Assembly: GCF_014645815.1 (NCBI RefSeq)
Contig: NZ_BMML01000003.1
Location: 1-64,000, forward strand
DNA from: Streptomyces fuscichromogenes
Lineage (GTDB): Bacteria > Actinomycetota > Actinomycetes > Streptomycetales > Streptomycetaceae
Length of the DNA: 64,000 nt
Reading direction: 5' to 3'
Part shown: positions 17,629 to 26,140 of the stretch, in pieces
Layout: every line of letters starts with the position of its first letter
Numbering within the stretch: position 1 is the first letter of the stretch
Notes under the pieces: model-generated
Told to the model about the DNA's origin: nothing
What the model saw: the letters and a program-made list of their open reading frames with translations, nothing else
Database searches by the model: none
Translations under genes and position numbers: made by a program

Positions 17629-18186
17629 TCAGCCCGCCGCCGCCAGCCGAGCGGTCCGGCCGCGCAACGCCGTCGAGAAGCGGTCCGTGACCTCCGCCAG
17701 TGCCGCGGCCGACGCGGGGGCCACGGTCACCCTGCCGTCGGCGTCCGTCGTGATGTCCTTGTCGAGCGTGAACCAGCCGGGGACGATGTGCGCGGCGCCC
17801 ATGGAAGTGAGCACCGGGCGCAGGGCGTAGTCGATGGCCAGGACGTGCGCCGTGCTGCCGCCGGTCGCCAGCGGCAGCACGGTCTTGCCGGCCAGCGCGT
17901 ACTGGGGGAGCAGGTCGAGGAGCGACTTCAGGAGGCCCGAGTAGGCCGCCTTGTAGATCGGCGTGCCGATCACCACCCCCTCGGCCCGCTCGAACAGCGC
18001 GGCGGCCTCGACGACGGCCGGATGCGCGAAGTCCGCGCCCAGCAGGGCCTGTGCGGGCAGGGTCCGGACGTCGAGGGCGATCACCTCGTGGCCCTGCGCG
18101 GCCAGTCGGCGGTCCAGGTGACGCAGCAGGCGCCCGGTGCGCGAGGTGGCGGACGGGCTTCCGGAGACGGACAGGACAGTGGCCAT
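17629..18186 (-). CDS. ssuE: NADPH-dependent FMN reductase, SsuE type
   Basis: 185 aa. The ATG is preceded by GGAAGG. It has the flavodoxin-like FMN reductase pattern: VLSVSGSPSATSRTGRLLRHL (phosphate-binding loop), GVVIGTPIYKAAYSGLLKSLLDLLPQYALAGK, the SsuE hallmark, and LPLATGGSTAHVLAIDYALRPVLTSMGA. It supplies reduced FMN to a two-component monooxygenase, the obvious partner being the NtaA/SnaA/DszA-family enzyme two genes upstream (19148-20488). It is the last gene of the sulfur operon running on the minus strand from 26140. The pair should release sulfite from organosulfur compounds in the cytosol. Confidence 0.88.
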   Translation of the reverse strand: MATVLSVSGSPSATSRTGRLLRHLDRRLAAQGHEVIALDVRTLPAQALLGADFAHPAVVEAAALFERAEGVVIGTPIYKAAYSGLLKSLLDLLPQYALAGKTVLPLATGGSTAHVLAIDYALRPVLTSMGAAHIVPGWFTLDKDITTDADGRVTVAPASAAALAEVTDRFSTALRGRTARLAAAG

Positions 18187-18256
18187 GGTGAGCCTTCCAG
18201 GGTCGGGGCGGGGAGTCGGTCGGGGGGCGGAGCTGTCCACGGCGCTCACCACGTGC

Positions 18257-19039
18257 TCACCAGGCGCTCGACTCGACCGTGAGCACCGGCACCAGGCCGG
18301 TGCGCAGTGTCTCCAGGAACGTGACGACCTCGGCCGCGACCGAGCGGTGCTGGAGGTCGTTGAGGATGTCGTGGTGGCCACCGCGGACGACCGCGAGCCG
18401 GGCGCGGGGCCAGTTCTTGGCCGCACGGTCCAGCGCGTCGCGGTCCGCGAGCGGATCGGCGTCACCGGCCAGCAGCAGGGCGGGTACCGCGAGTTCGCCG
18501 TCGTACGCGGCCGTGAGCAGGGTCTCGTCCACCGCGTCGGCGAGGGTTCCGCGGCGGAACCGGGTGTCGTCGGTCAGCCTGGCGCGGTGGGTCGGGCAGG
18601 AGGTGCGCGCGTCGAGTTCCTCCTCCCAGGTAGCGGTGGCGGTGGTGGCGGTGCGTCCGGGGAGGCCGGCGAGGACGACAGCGTCCGGCCGCGGCGCCCC
18701 GCCGCCCTCCGGGCGGCCGAGCAGCGCGGCGATCGCGAGGGCCCCGAGGTCCGCTCCGGCCAGCACGAGCGGTCGTACGACACCGTCGGCGCCGTCCGGC
18801 GCGGTGCCCTCGGCGGCCGCGGCGAGGGCGGCGCCGAACCGGTCCAGGGCGCCGGGGAGGTCGGCGGCGTCGAGGGCCGGGGGGTCGACGACCCGGACCA
18901 GGTAGGCGTCGGCCGCGAGACGCCTGCCGAACCGCTCGTAGGTCGCCCGGCTCTCGCCCCGGCCCGGCACCACCACGACCGTGCCGCGGACGAGCAGGCC
19001 TTCGGGGCCGTGGTGGTCGGTGTACTCGGTCGTGGTCAT
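18257..19039 (-). CDS. alpha/beta-hydrolase in the sulfur operon
   Basis: 260 aa. Hydrolase-fold features are VRGTVVVVPGRGESRATYERFG near residue 18 (oxyanion region), ALDAADLPGALDRFG, the strand VVRPLVLAGADLGALAIAALLG, where the nucleophile position is Asp in G-A-D-L-G rather than Ser, VPALLLAGDADPLADRDALDR (acid loop) and a late His in VRGGHHDILND. The lack of a Ser nucleophile is notable, because Asp at this site is typical of dehalogenase- or epoxide hydrolase-like members. It lies between the flavin monooxygenase and the FMN reductase, so it may process the product or substrate of that pathway. The chemistry is inferred. Confidence 0.75.
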   Translation of the reverse strand: MTTTEYTDHHGPEGLLVRGTVVVVPGRGESRATYERFGRRLAADAYLVRVVDPPALDAADLPGALDRFGAALAAAAEGTAPDGADGVVRPLVLAGADLGALAIAALLGRPEGGGAPRPDAVVLAGLPGRTATTATATWEEELDARTSCPTHRARLTDDTRFRRGTLADAVDETLLTAAYDGELAVPALLLAGDADPLADRDALDRAAKNWPRARLAVVRGGHHDILNDLQHRSVAAEVVTFLETLRTGLVPVLTVESSAW

Positions 19040-19147
19040 GTCCTCACTCCTGCGGTCTGCGGTCGGCGGTATCGGCGGTCTGCGGTCGGTTCTCGGTTCT
19101 CGGCTCTCGGGTGGAGGCCGTGGACGGTCTGTGGTCGGTGGCCGCCG

Positions 19148-20488
19148 TCAGTCGTTCGCGAGCGCGCGCTCGCGGGTGTGACGGTTGACGGGGACGGGCA
19201 GGCCGAGGTTGCCGCGCAGGGTGTCGGCGGTGTACTCGGTGCGGAACAGGCCGCGCTTCTGGAGCAGCGGGACCACGCCGTCGACGAAGAGTTCCAGGTC
19301 CTCCTCGGTGCGGAAGGCGAGGTTGATGCCGTCGAAGGTGCCGGCGGCGAACCACCGCTCGACGGTGTCCGCGACGGTCTCCGGCGCGCCGACGAACGGT
19401 GAGCGGCGGAACTCGTTGGCCGATGCGGCGACCTGGCGGAGCGTCAGCTTCTCGGCGCGGGCCCGCTCGATGATCCCCGCGGCGCTGGTGCGGCCGCCCT
19501 TCTCGGCGAGGTGGGCGATGTCCGGGAACGGCGCGTCCAGGTCATGGGCACCGAAGTCGTAGGCGCCGAACGACCGGCCGAGGAGCGCCAGGTTGCGCAC
19601 CAGGTCGTTGTCCTCCTCGAAGATCTCCCGCTCCCGGCGCAGGGCCGCCTCGTCGGTGGCGGCGACGACCGGGCCGCCGTGGATGAAGATCTTGATGTGC
19701 TCGGGGTCCCGGCCGTAGGCGGCGGTACGGCGCTTGATGTCGGCGTAGTAGTCCTGGGCCTGCTCCAGCGAGCCGCCCGGGGCGTAGATGCCCTCGGCGA
19801 CCCGGGCGGCGAGGTCGCGGCCCTCCTCGGACACCCCGGCCTGGAAGATCACCGGCTGGCCCTGCGCCGAGCGGGACAGGTTGAGCGGGCCGGCGACCTT
19901 GAAGTGCTCGCCCACGTGGTTGAGTTCGTGCAGCCTGGCCGGGTCCAGGAACAGGTCGCGCACCACGTCGGCCGGGAACGCGTCGTCCTCGTAGGAGTCC
20001 CACAGACCGCGCGCCACCTCGACGAACTCCAGGGCCCGGCCGTAGCGGGTGGCGTAGTCGAGGTGCTCGTCCAGGCCGTAGTTCCTGGATGTGCCGGTGT
20101 CGAAGCTGGTGACGACGTTCCAGCCGGCCCGGCCGCCGCTGATGTGGTCGAGCGAGGCGAACCGGCGGGCCAGGTTGAAGGGCGAGTTGTACGTCGAGCT
20201 GGCCGTGCCCACCAGACCGATGTGCCGGGTGTGGGTGGCGACCGCCGACAACAGGGTCAGCGGTTCGAGGCGGTTGAGGTAGTGCGCCGGGTAGGTGGCG
20301 TTGATGAACTGGCTGTCCACGATGAACAGGGCGTCGAACAGGGCGTGTTCGGCGGCCTGGGCCTGCCGGATGTAGTAGTTGATGTCGATGCTGGCGTCCT
20401 TGGCGATCCGGGGGTCCTTCCAGAGACCGTGCTGGCCGGGGCCGCCGACGCCGTAGGGGTGCAGCGCGAGGTGGATCTTGCGGGACAT
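19148..20488 (-). CDS. NtaA/SnaA/DszA-family FMNH2-dependent monooxygenase
   Basis: 446 aa. The ATG follows AAAGGA. It is a luciferase-like TIM barrel of the NTA/DszA branch: MSRKIHLALHPYGVGG at the start, AEHALFDALFIVDSQF, TRHIGLVGTASSTYNSPFNLARRFASLDHISGGRAGWNVVTS (flavin-binding core), YDYATRYGRALEFVEVARGLWDSYEDDAF, PVIFQAGVSEEGRDLAARVAE and the C-terminal GAPETVADTVERWFAAGTFDGINL. Members oxidise sulfones, sulfonates or chelators with FMNH2 from a separate reductase. The SsuE-like gene in the same operon and the sulfur-type leader peptide upstream argue for an organosulfur substrate. Confidence 0.88.
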   Translation of the reverse strand: MSRKIHLALHPYGVGGPGQHGLWKDPRIAKDASIDINYYIRQAQAAEHALFDALFIVDSQFINATYPAHYLNRLEPLTLLSAVATHTRHIGLVGTASSTYNSPFNLARRFASLDHISGGRAGWNVVTSFDTGTSRNYGLDEHLDYATRYGRALEFVEVARGLWDSYEDDAFPADVVRDLFLDPARLHELNHVGEHFKVAGPLNLSRSAQGQPVIFQAGVSEEGRDLAARVAEGIYAPGGSLEQAQDYYADIKRRTAAYGRDPEHIKIFIHGGPVVAATDEAALRREREIFEEDNDLVRNLALLGRSFGAYDFGAHDLDAPFPDIAHLAEKGGRTSAAGIIERARAEKLTLRQVAASANEFRRSPFVGAPETVADTVERWFAAGTFDGINLAFRTEEDLELFVDGVVPLLQKRGLFRTEYTADTLRGNLGLPVPVNRHTRERALAND

Positions 20489-20512
20489 GGGGATCCTTTC
20501 CGCGGTCTTCGG

Positions 20513-20562
20513 GAGGCCGACGGGTTCGGGGAAGCCGATGGGTCCGGGGAAGCCGATGGGAC
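20513..20562. repeat. 18-bp tandem repeat in intergenic spacer
   Basis: Three imperfect copies of an 18-base unit (GAAGCCGATGGGTCCGGG type) lie between the end of the ATPase gene and the start of the monooxygenase gene. It may be a slippage product or could space or structure the mRNA here. Confidence 0.5.
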
Positions 20563-20565
20563 GTG

Positions 20566-21627
20566 TCAGGCGGGCAGCAGCGCGCGCAGGGCCTCGCGTT
20601 CGGCGCGGCCGACGGTGGCGGCGCCGCGGAGGGTGGGTGCCGAGCCGACGAGCAGCCGGGTGTAGGGGTGCCGGGGGCGGGCGATGACGTCCCGGGCGGT
20701 GCCGGTCTCCACCAGCTCGCCCCGGTACAGCACCGCGATGCGGTCGGCGACGCCGGCCACGGAGCCGAGGTCGTGGGAGATGAAGATCTGGGCCACGCCC
20801 GTGTCGCGGAGCTCCTTGAGGATCTCCAGGACCTGGACGCGGTTGGCGGAGTCCAGGGCGCTCACCGGTTCGTCCAGGATGACCAGTCGGGGCTCGGTGA
20901 TCAGCGCACGGGCCACGGCGACCCGCTGCCGCTGGCCGCCGGACAGCTCGCCCGGCAGCCGGTCCAGGAGTTCCGCCGCGAGCCGGACCCGGTCCAGCAG
21001 GGCCCGGACCCGGTCCACGGCCTCCTGGCGGGGGACACCGCGGATGAGCAGTGGCTCGGTGAGGGAGTCCGCGACGGTGAGGTCGGGGTCGAGGCTGCGC
21101 AAGGGGTCCTGGAAGACGTACTGCACGACTCCCCGGCGACGCAGCTCGCGCCACTGGCGGCGCCCGTATCCGGTGACGTCCTCGCCCGCGACGGCGATCG
21201 AGCCGCCCGCCGGACGCACCAGACCGAGGACGGCACGCGCGAGGGTGGACTTGCCGGATCCGGTCTCCCCGATGAGCCCCACGGTCTCGCCGGGCGCGAC
21301 GCTCAGCGACACGCCGCGCAGCGCCCGTCGCCGCCGCCGGCGCGACCCGAAGTCGACGTCGAGCCCGGCGACGGCGAGAACCGGGTTGACGGGTCCGGCG
21401 TCGGTGGGGGTCGGGCCTGCGGGTCTGGCGTCGGTGGGGGTCGGGCCTGCGGGTCTGGCGTCGGTGGGGGGCGCGCTCGCGGGTTCGGCGTCGGCCGACG
21501 TGGGACCCGCGGCTGCCATGTCTCCGGGCACCGGCCCCGCGGGTCCGGCAGCGGTGAGGAACGGGTGCAAGGGCGAGGTGCCGGCGGGCACCGGTCTCCC
21601 CGGGCCGGGGTCGGCGGTGCCGGTCAT
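20566..21627 (-). CDS. ABC transporter ATP-binding protein, DppF type, with repeat-bearing N-terminal extension
   Basis: 353 aa. It starts at an ATG overlapping the stop of the preceding ATPase gene (ATGA). The ABC module begins only at about residue 85 (NPVLAVAGLDVDF): Walker A IGETGSGKST, Q-loop VFQDPLRSLDPDLT, signature LSGGQRQR, Walker B LVILDEPVSALD and switch His in IFISHDLG. The C-terminal HPYTRLLVGSAP is the oligopeptide/dipeptide-importer tail. The first roughly 85 residues are a Pro/Ala/Gly/Thr-rich low-complexity tail with a 10-residue repeat (PAGPTPTDAR) not normally found in this family. It powers import by the two permeases of the operon. Confidence 0.9.
   Translation of the reverse strand: MTGTADPGPGRPVPAGTSPLHPFLTAAGPAGPVPGDMAAAGPTSADAEPASAPPTDARPAGPTPTDARPAGPTPTDAGPVNPVLAVAGLDVDFGSRRRRRRALRGVSLSVAPGETVGLIGETGSGKSTLARAVLGLVRPAGGSIAVAGEDVTGYGRRQWRELRRRGVVQYVFQDPLRSLDPDLTVADSLTEPLLIRGVPRQEAVDRVRALLDRVRLAAELLDRLPGELSGGQRQRVAVARALITEPRLVILDEPVSALDSANRVQVLEILKELRDTGVAQIFISHDLGSVAGVADRIAVLYRGELVETGTARDVIARPRHPYTRLLVGSAPTLRGAATVGRAEREALRALLPA
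21391..21480 (-). repeat. 30-bp in-frame tandem repeat
   Basis: Three adjoining 30-base units (consensus GGGTCTGGCGTCGGTGGGGG plus TCGGGCCTGC, the third partly diverged) encode PAGPTPTDAR-like decapeptides in the N-terminal extension of the DppF-type ATPase. The units are multiples of three, so expansion keeps the frame. Confidence 0.75.
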
Positions 21628-22496
21628 GTCTCCTCCTCCGCGGCGAGGAACTTCTCCAGGCCGTACTGTTCGTGCTCGGCGATGAGCAGCCGGGTGTACT
21701 CGTGCCGGGGCCGGTGCAGGACCGTGTGGGTGGGGCCCTGTTCGACCACCTCGCCCTGGCGCATGACCAGCACCTCGTCGCACCACTGGGCGACCAGCGC
21801 GAGGTCGTGGGAGACCAGCACCAGGGCGAGCCCGGTGCGCTCGCGCAGATCGGCGAGGAGGTCGAGGATCTCCGCCTGCACGGTGACGTCGAGGGCGGTG
21901 GTGGCCTCGTCGGCGATCAGGACCAGCGGGTCGGCGGCGACCGCGGTGGCGATCAGGACCCGTTGGAGCATCCCGCCGGAGAGTTCGTGGGTGTACTGGT
22001 CGTAGACCAGCTCGGGGTCGCGCAGCCGGACCGCCCGCAGCAGTTCCAGCGCCCGCCGCCGGGCCTCCCGGCGCTTGAGGCCGAGCTTGACCCGGACCAC
22101 CTCGGCGATCTGGGCGCCGACCCGGATGGAGGGGTTGAGGTAGGACGCCGGGTCCTGGAACACCGCGCTGACGGTGGCGCCCCGCAACTCGGTCCACCGG
22201 CGCGCGGTCAGGGCCGCGATGTCGGTGCCGGCGATCTCGACGGTGCCCTCGGTGACCTCGAAGTGCGGAGGCAGGATGCCGAGCGCGGCCCGGCAGGTGA
22301 GCGTCTTGCCGCTGCCGGACTCGCCGACGATGCCGACCGTCCGGCCGGGGGCGAGGTCGAAGCTCACGCCGTGCACGATCTCGCGGCCGCCCGCGTGGTC
22401 GGTGATCCGCACGCCGCGCAGCGAGAGCACGGCGGCGGCCGGTGGTGCGGCGGTGAGCGTCGCGGCCGGGACGAGGTCGTCGGACAGGGTCGTCAT
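21624..22496 (-). CDS. ABC transporter ATP-binding protein, DppD type
   Basis: 290 aa. Walker A is [10 protein letters not shown] at about residue 56, followed by VFQDPASYLNPSIRVG (Q-loop), signature LSGGMLQRVLIATAV, Walker B LVLIADEATTALD and VSHDLALV. The C-terminal HEYTRLLIAEHEQYG is typical of dipeptide/nickel-type importers. It pairs with the following DppF-type subunit to form the asymmetric ATPase of a peptide-class importer. It is coupled by an ATGA overlap to the next gene and follows the permease gene at once. Confidence 0.9.
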   Translation of the reverse strand: MTTLSDDLVPAATLTAAPPAAAVLSLRGVRITDHAGGREIVHGVSFDLAPGRTVGIVGESGSGKTLTCRAALGILPPHFEVTEGTVEIAGTDIAALTARRWTELRGATVSAVFQDPASYLNPSIRVGAQIAEVVRVKLGLKRREARRRALELLRAVRLRDPELVYDQYTHELSGGMLQRVLIATAVAADPLVLIADEATTALDVTVQAEILDLLADLRERTGLALVLVSHDLALVAQWCDEVLVMRQGEVVEQGPTHTVLHRPRHEYTRLLIAEHEQYGLEKFLAAEEET

Positions 22497-23419
22497 CACA
22501 CACCTCCGGAGGTGACGGGGTCGGCGTTGCCGGGCCGGTCCGCACGGGGCCCGCGGCCGCCGGCCCGGTTGGCCCGTGCCCTGCGGTCGTTGACCAGGGC
22601 ACGCCCGGCTTCCCCGGAGACGTCCCGGATGGCGTCGGCGAGCAGGTTGCAGGCCCAGACGGTGACCGTGATGAGCAGGGCGGGGGTGAGCGGGGCCCAG
22701 GGCCGTTGGGCCAGGTAGCCGAGGTCGGAGGCGAGCAGCCCGCCCCAGGTCGGCGCGGGCGGCTGTACGCCGATGCCCAGGAACGTCAGGCTGGAGACGA
22801 TGACGAAGCCGACGCCGATCGTCTGGGCCAGCGCGACCGCGATCGGCGGCAGCACCTTGGCCCACACATGCCGGCGCACGATCCAGCCGGTGGACGCGCC
22901 GGAGACGACCGCCGCCTCCACGTACGGGGAGCGGGTCACCGAGAGGGTCGCCGCCCGGGCCACCCGGTAGAACAGCGGCGACACCAGCACCCCGGTCACC
23001 AGCATCGCCTGGGTGATGCCGTTGCCGAGCAGCGCGACCACGGCGACGGCGAACAGCAGGAACGGCAGCGCCACCAGGGTGTCCGCCAGCCGCAGGGTGA
23101 TCCACTCGAAGACCCGGCCGAGCTGCACGGACAGGATGCCGGGGACGACACCCACGACCAGTGCGGTGACGGCGACTTCGAGGGAGCCGAGCACGCTGAT
23201 CCGGGACCCCGACAGGAGCCGGCTGAGCACGTCCCGGCCGAGGTAGTCGGTGCCCAGCCAGTGTGTCCCGGAGACACCGGCGAGCGTGTCGTCGCCGGTG
23301 CCCAGCGGGTTGTGCGGGGCGAGCAGCGGCCCGAACAGGGCGAGCAGGGCGACCAGGACGAGGACGCCGACGGCGATCCTGCCGGACGCGAGGGACAGCA
23401 CGCGGCGGACCATGGTCAC
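22496..23419 (-). CDS. ABC transporter permease, DppC type
   Basis: 307 aa from a GTG at 23419 that overlaps the stop of the upstream permease (GTGA); an ATG two codons later is an alternative. One N-terminal helix (VGVLVLVALLALFGPLLAP) is followed by the periplasmic-side HWLGTDYLGRDVLSRLLSGSR motif that marks DppC/OppC proteins, then five more helices. The EAA-like loop is EAAVVSGASTGWIVRRHVWAKVLPP. It forms the membrane channel with the DppB-type subunit for an organosulfur-linked substrate. Confidence 0.9.
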   Translation of the reverse strand: MTMVRRVLSLASGRIAVGVLVLVALLALFGPLLAPHNPLGTGDDTLAGVSGTHWLGTDYLGRDVLSRLLSGSRISVLGSLEVAVTALVVGVVPGILSVQLGRVFEWITLRLADTLVALPFLLFAVAVVALLGNGITQAMLVTGVLVSPLFYRVARAATLSVTRSPYVEAAVVSGASTGWIVRRHVWAKVLPPIAVALAQTIGVGFVIVSSLTFLGIGVQPPAPTWGGLLASDLGYLAQRPWAPLTPALLITVTVWACNLLADAIRDVSGEAGRALVNDRRARANRAGGRGPRADRPGNADPVTSGGV

Positions 23420-24513
23420 ACCCCCCGCCGGGCGGCCGGGGTCACCCGGGCCAGCACCAGGTTGACGATCAGGTTGAAGGTGACGACCAGGACGATCGAC
23501 ACCACGAGGACGCCCTGGACGGCGGGCACGTCACCGGCCTGCGCGGAGTCGTTGGCGAACCTGCCGAAGCCCTGCAAGCCGAAGATCCACTCGGTGACCA
23601 CGGAGGCGCCGACCAGCGCCGGGAACTTCAGTCCGAGGGTGGCCAGCGCCGGTCCCAGGCCGTTGCGCAGCACATGACCGAAGAAGATCCGACGAGGACT
23701 CAGCCCGCGTACGACGGCCCCGGTCACGTAGTTCTCCCCGTACGCGGCGACCAGGCTGGTGCGCAGCTGGCGGGCGACGTCGGCGACCACGTCGAAGCTC
23801 AACGCGAAGGCGGGCAGCGTGATGTGGGCGAGCCACGGTCCGATCCCCTGGGCGGCCGGGAAGTAGCCGGCCGACGGGAACAGGTGCAGCCCGACCGCGA
23901 AGACCGAGACCAGTACGATGCCCACGACGAAGGCCGGCATCACCGAGATCACCGTGACGAACCCGGTGATCACCCGGTCGACCCAGGTGGTCCGGCGCAG
24001 CGCGGCCACCGTGCCCAGGGCGAAACCCGCGACCACGCCGATCACCAGCGCGAGGACCGCCACGGACAGGCTGACGCCGAGCCCGAGGCCGATCAGGGTG
24101 GAGATGTCGGCGCCGTTGACCCAGCTGGTGCCGAGCTGCCCGTGCAGGACGCCGGTGAGCCAGTCCCAGTACTGCACCAGGAAGGGCCGGTTCAGTCCCC
24201 ACTGGGCCTCGATACGGGCGATCGCCTCGGGAGTCGCGTCCTCGCCCAGCTGGATGCGGGCCGGGCTGAGCCCGCTCAACGACCGCAGCGCGAAGGTCAC
24301 GAAGGTCGCGACCAGGAAGACGGGCACGAAGATCGCGACGGACCGGGCGAGGGTGGTCAGGACCCGGGCCGATGCGCGCCGGATCCTGACCGCGGCACCC
24401 CGGCGACGCGGTACCGGCGCGGCCGGAGCGACCGGTACGCCTGCCGTGGCCGTGGCCGTGGCCGGTGCCGCGGTCGCGGTCGTGGTCGTCGTCGGTGCGT
24501 CGGTTGTCGTCAT
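23416..24513 (-). CDS. ABC transporter permease, DppB type
   Basis: 365 aa. The first 45 residues are a Thr/Ala-rich tail (TTTDAPTTTTTATAAPATATA) not typical of the family. Then come the DppB opening helix (SVAIFVPVFLVATFVTFALRSL), EAQWGLNRPFLVQYWDWLTGVLHGQLGTSW, and further helices ending with GASVVTEWIFGLQGFGRFANDSAQAGDVPAVQGVLV, the conserved DppB end motif. It is the second gene of the operon, 46 bases after the binding-protein gene and overlapping the next permease. Confidence 0.9.
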   Translation of the reverse strand: MTTTDAPTTTTTATAAPATATATAGVPVAPAAPVPRRRGAAVRIRRASARVLTTLARSVAIFVPVFLVATFVTFALRSLSGLSPARIQLGEDATPEAIARIEAQWGLNRPFLVQYWDWLTGVLHGQLGTSWVNGADISTLIGLGLGVSLSVAVLALVIGVVAGFALGTVAALRRTTWVDRVITGFVTVISVMPAFVVGIVLVSVFAVGLHLFPSAGYFPAAQGIGPWLAHITLPAFALSFDVVADVARQLRTSLVAAYGENYVTGAVVRGLSPRRIFFGHVLRNGLGPALATLGLKFPALVGASVVTEWIFGLQGFGRFANDSAQAGDVPAVQGVLVVSIVLVVTFNLIVNLVLARVTPAARRGV

Positions 24514-24559
24514 GGTGTTGCCCCCTCTCTTCTCGGTGTCTCTTTCCAGTGGGCGGCGA

Positions 24560-26140
24560 TCAGTCGGAGCCGGAGACGGTCACTCCGGTCCAGTCGATGT
24601 GGGCCGGGTTCTTCGGCAGCCCGGAGACCGACTTGCTCTTGGCGAAGAGGTTCGGCGAGGAGTAGGTGAAGACCAGCGCCCTGCTCTTCAGCCCGGCCCG
24701 GGTCGCCGCCTGGAGCACCTGGGTGTAGTCGGGCGAGTCCAGCGGGGTCTCGCGCACCTTGGCCACGGCCGCCTCGAACCCGGACGGCTCGTATGGGGAG
24801 CTGAGGTTCAGCGGACCGTTCGGGCCGAAGTGCGCGGTCAGTGTCTGGAGCGCGGAGTCCCGGCCGGTGGTGCCGTACACGGAGAACGTCAGGTCCTTGG
24901 CGAAGAACGGGGTGGCCCAGTTCTTGTCGATCTTGATGGTGACGGTGATGCCGACCTTCGCCAGCTGCGACTGCACGATCTCGGCCTGCGGGTCCTCCGC
25001 CGGGATGACCAGGTCGAGCTTGATGTCACCGGACTTGTAGCCCGCCTCGGCCAGCAGCTTCTTCGACTTCGCGGGGTCGTAGGGGTAGGCGTCCGCCGAC
25101 TTCGGGTCGTAGGCGACGTACCCCTTGGGGAAGGGCTGGTCGGTGGCCTCGCCGTAGCCGAAGGTCAGCTTGTCCACGAACTCCTGGCGGTTGACGGCGT
25201 GGCGGACCGCGTCGACGACCTTGTCGTTGTCGAACGGCGCCTTGTTGATGTTCAGGCTGATGTTGGAGGCGTTGAACCCCGGCTGCACGAAGACGTCGAG
25301 GCCGGCCTTCTTGGCGGCGTCCGCCTGACTGGGCGCGATGTCGGCGAAGTTGTAGACGCCGGTCTGGAGTCCGGAGACCACGGTCGACGCGTCGGGGGCG
25401 GAAGCCAGCTCGACATGGTCGATGTGGATGTTCTTCGCGTCCCAGTAGTCCGGGTTCTTCTTCAGGACCACCTTCGTGCCGGGTACCAGCTGGGTGACGA
25501 TGAACGGGCCCGCGCCGACCGGGTTCTGGTCCAGCTTGGCCGGGGACGCGGCGGCCTTCGGGCTGGCGATCTGGAGCACGCGCTCGCCGAGCAGCTGCGG
25601 GATCTGGTAGTCGACCTGGGTGAGATGGACGACCGCGTCCAACCCCTCGGCATCCACCGACTTGATGGAGGTCAGGTCGCCGAACAGGGCGGAGTTCTTC
25701 TGCTTCTGGGCGCGCACGACCGCGTCCTTCACGGCGGTCGCGTCGACCGGGGTGCCGTCGCTGAACTTCAGTCCAGGGCGCAGATGGAAGGTGATCTGGT
25801 CGCCCCTGCTGTTGTAGTCCCAGCTCTTGGCGAGGTCGGGGACGGCGTTGCCCTTCGCGTCGGTGCGCGTCAACGAGGCGTAGACCAGGGAGAGTTCACG
25901 GAACTGGGCACCGCTTCCGGAGACCACCGGGTCCCAGTGCGCGGGGAAGTAGGAGGAGGCCCACTTCAGCGTGGCGGTGCCGCCCGAGGCGGTGCCCGAG
26001 CCGTCCCCGCAGGCGCTGAGGGAGGGGACGAGCACGGCGGCGAGGACGGTGCCCAGGGCCGTGGCGCGCAGCCGGCCGGTGGGTCGGGGAGTGTGGTGGG
26101 CGGCCGGTCCGGGGCGTGCCGGGGTGAGGCGTGTGGACAT
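24560..26140 (-). CDS. ABC transporter substrate-binding protein, family 5 (lipoprotein)
   Basis: 526 aa. It has a lipoprotein signal: a basic N-terminus, then LGTVLAAVLVPSLSAC with the lipobox Cys at about residue 44. SBP_bac_5 features are YASLTRTDAKGNAVPDLAKSWD, ITFHLRPGLKFSDGTPVDATAVKDAVVR, the NPVGAGPFIV motif, VRHAVNRQEFVDKL and the late PYDPAKSKKLLAEAGY. It binds the imported compound outside the membrane. It is the first structural gene of sulfur operon 1, with the Cys-rich leader peptide reading frame 236 bases upstream. The substrate is presumably an organosulfur compound oxidised by the operon's monooxygenase. Confidence 0.9.
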   Translation of the reverse strand: MSTRLTPARPGPAAHHTPRPTGRLRATALGTVLAAVLVPSLSACGDGSGTASGGTATLKWASSYFPAHWDPVVSGSGAQFRELSLVYASLTRTDAKGNAVPDLAKSWDYNSRGDQITFHLRPGLKFSDGTPVDATAVKDAVVRAQKQKNSALFGDLTSIKSVDAEGLDAVVHLTQVDYQIPQLLGERVLQIASPKAAASPAKLDQNPVGAGPFIVTQLVPGTKVVLKKNPDYWDAKNIHIDHVELASAPDASTVVSGLQTGVYNFADIAPSQADAAKKAGLDVFVQPGFNASNISLNINKAPFDNDKVVDAVRHAVNRQEFVDKLTFGYGEATDQPFPKGYVAYDPKSADAYPYDPAKSKKLLAEAGYKSGDIKLDLVIPAEDPQAEIVQSQLAKVGITVTIKIDKNWATPFFAKDLTFSVYGTTGRDSALQTLTAHFGPNGPLNLSSPYEPSGFEAAVAKVRETPLDSPDYTQVLQAATRAGLKSRALVFTYSSPNLFAKSKSVSGLPKNPAHIDWTGVTVSGSD

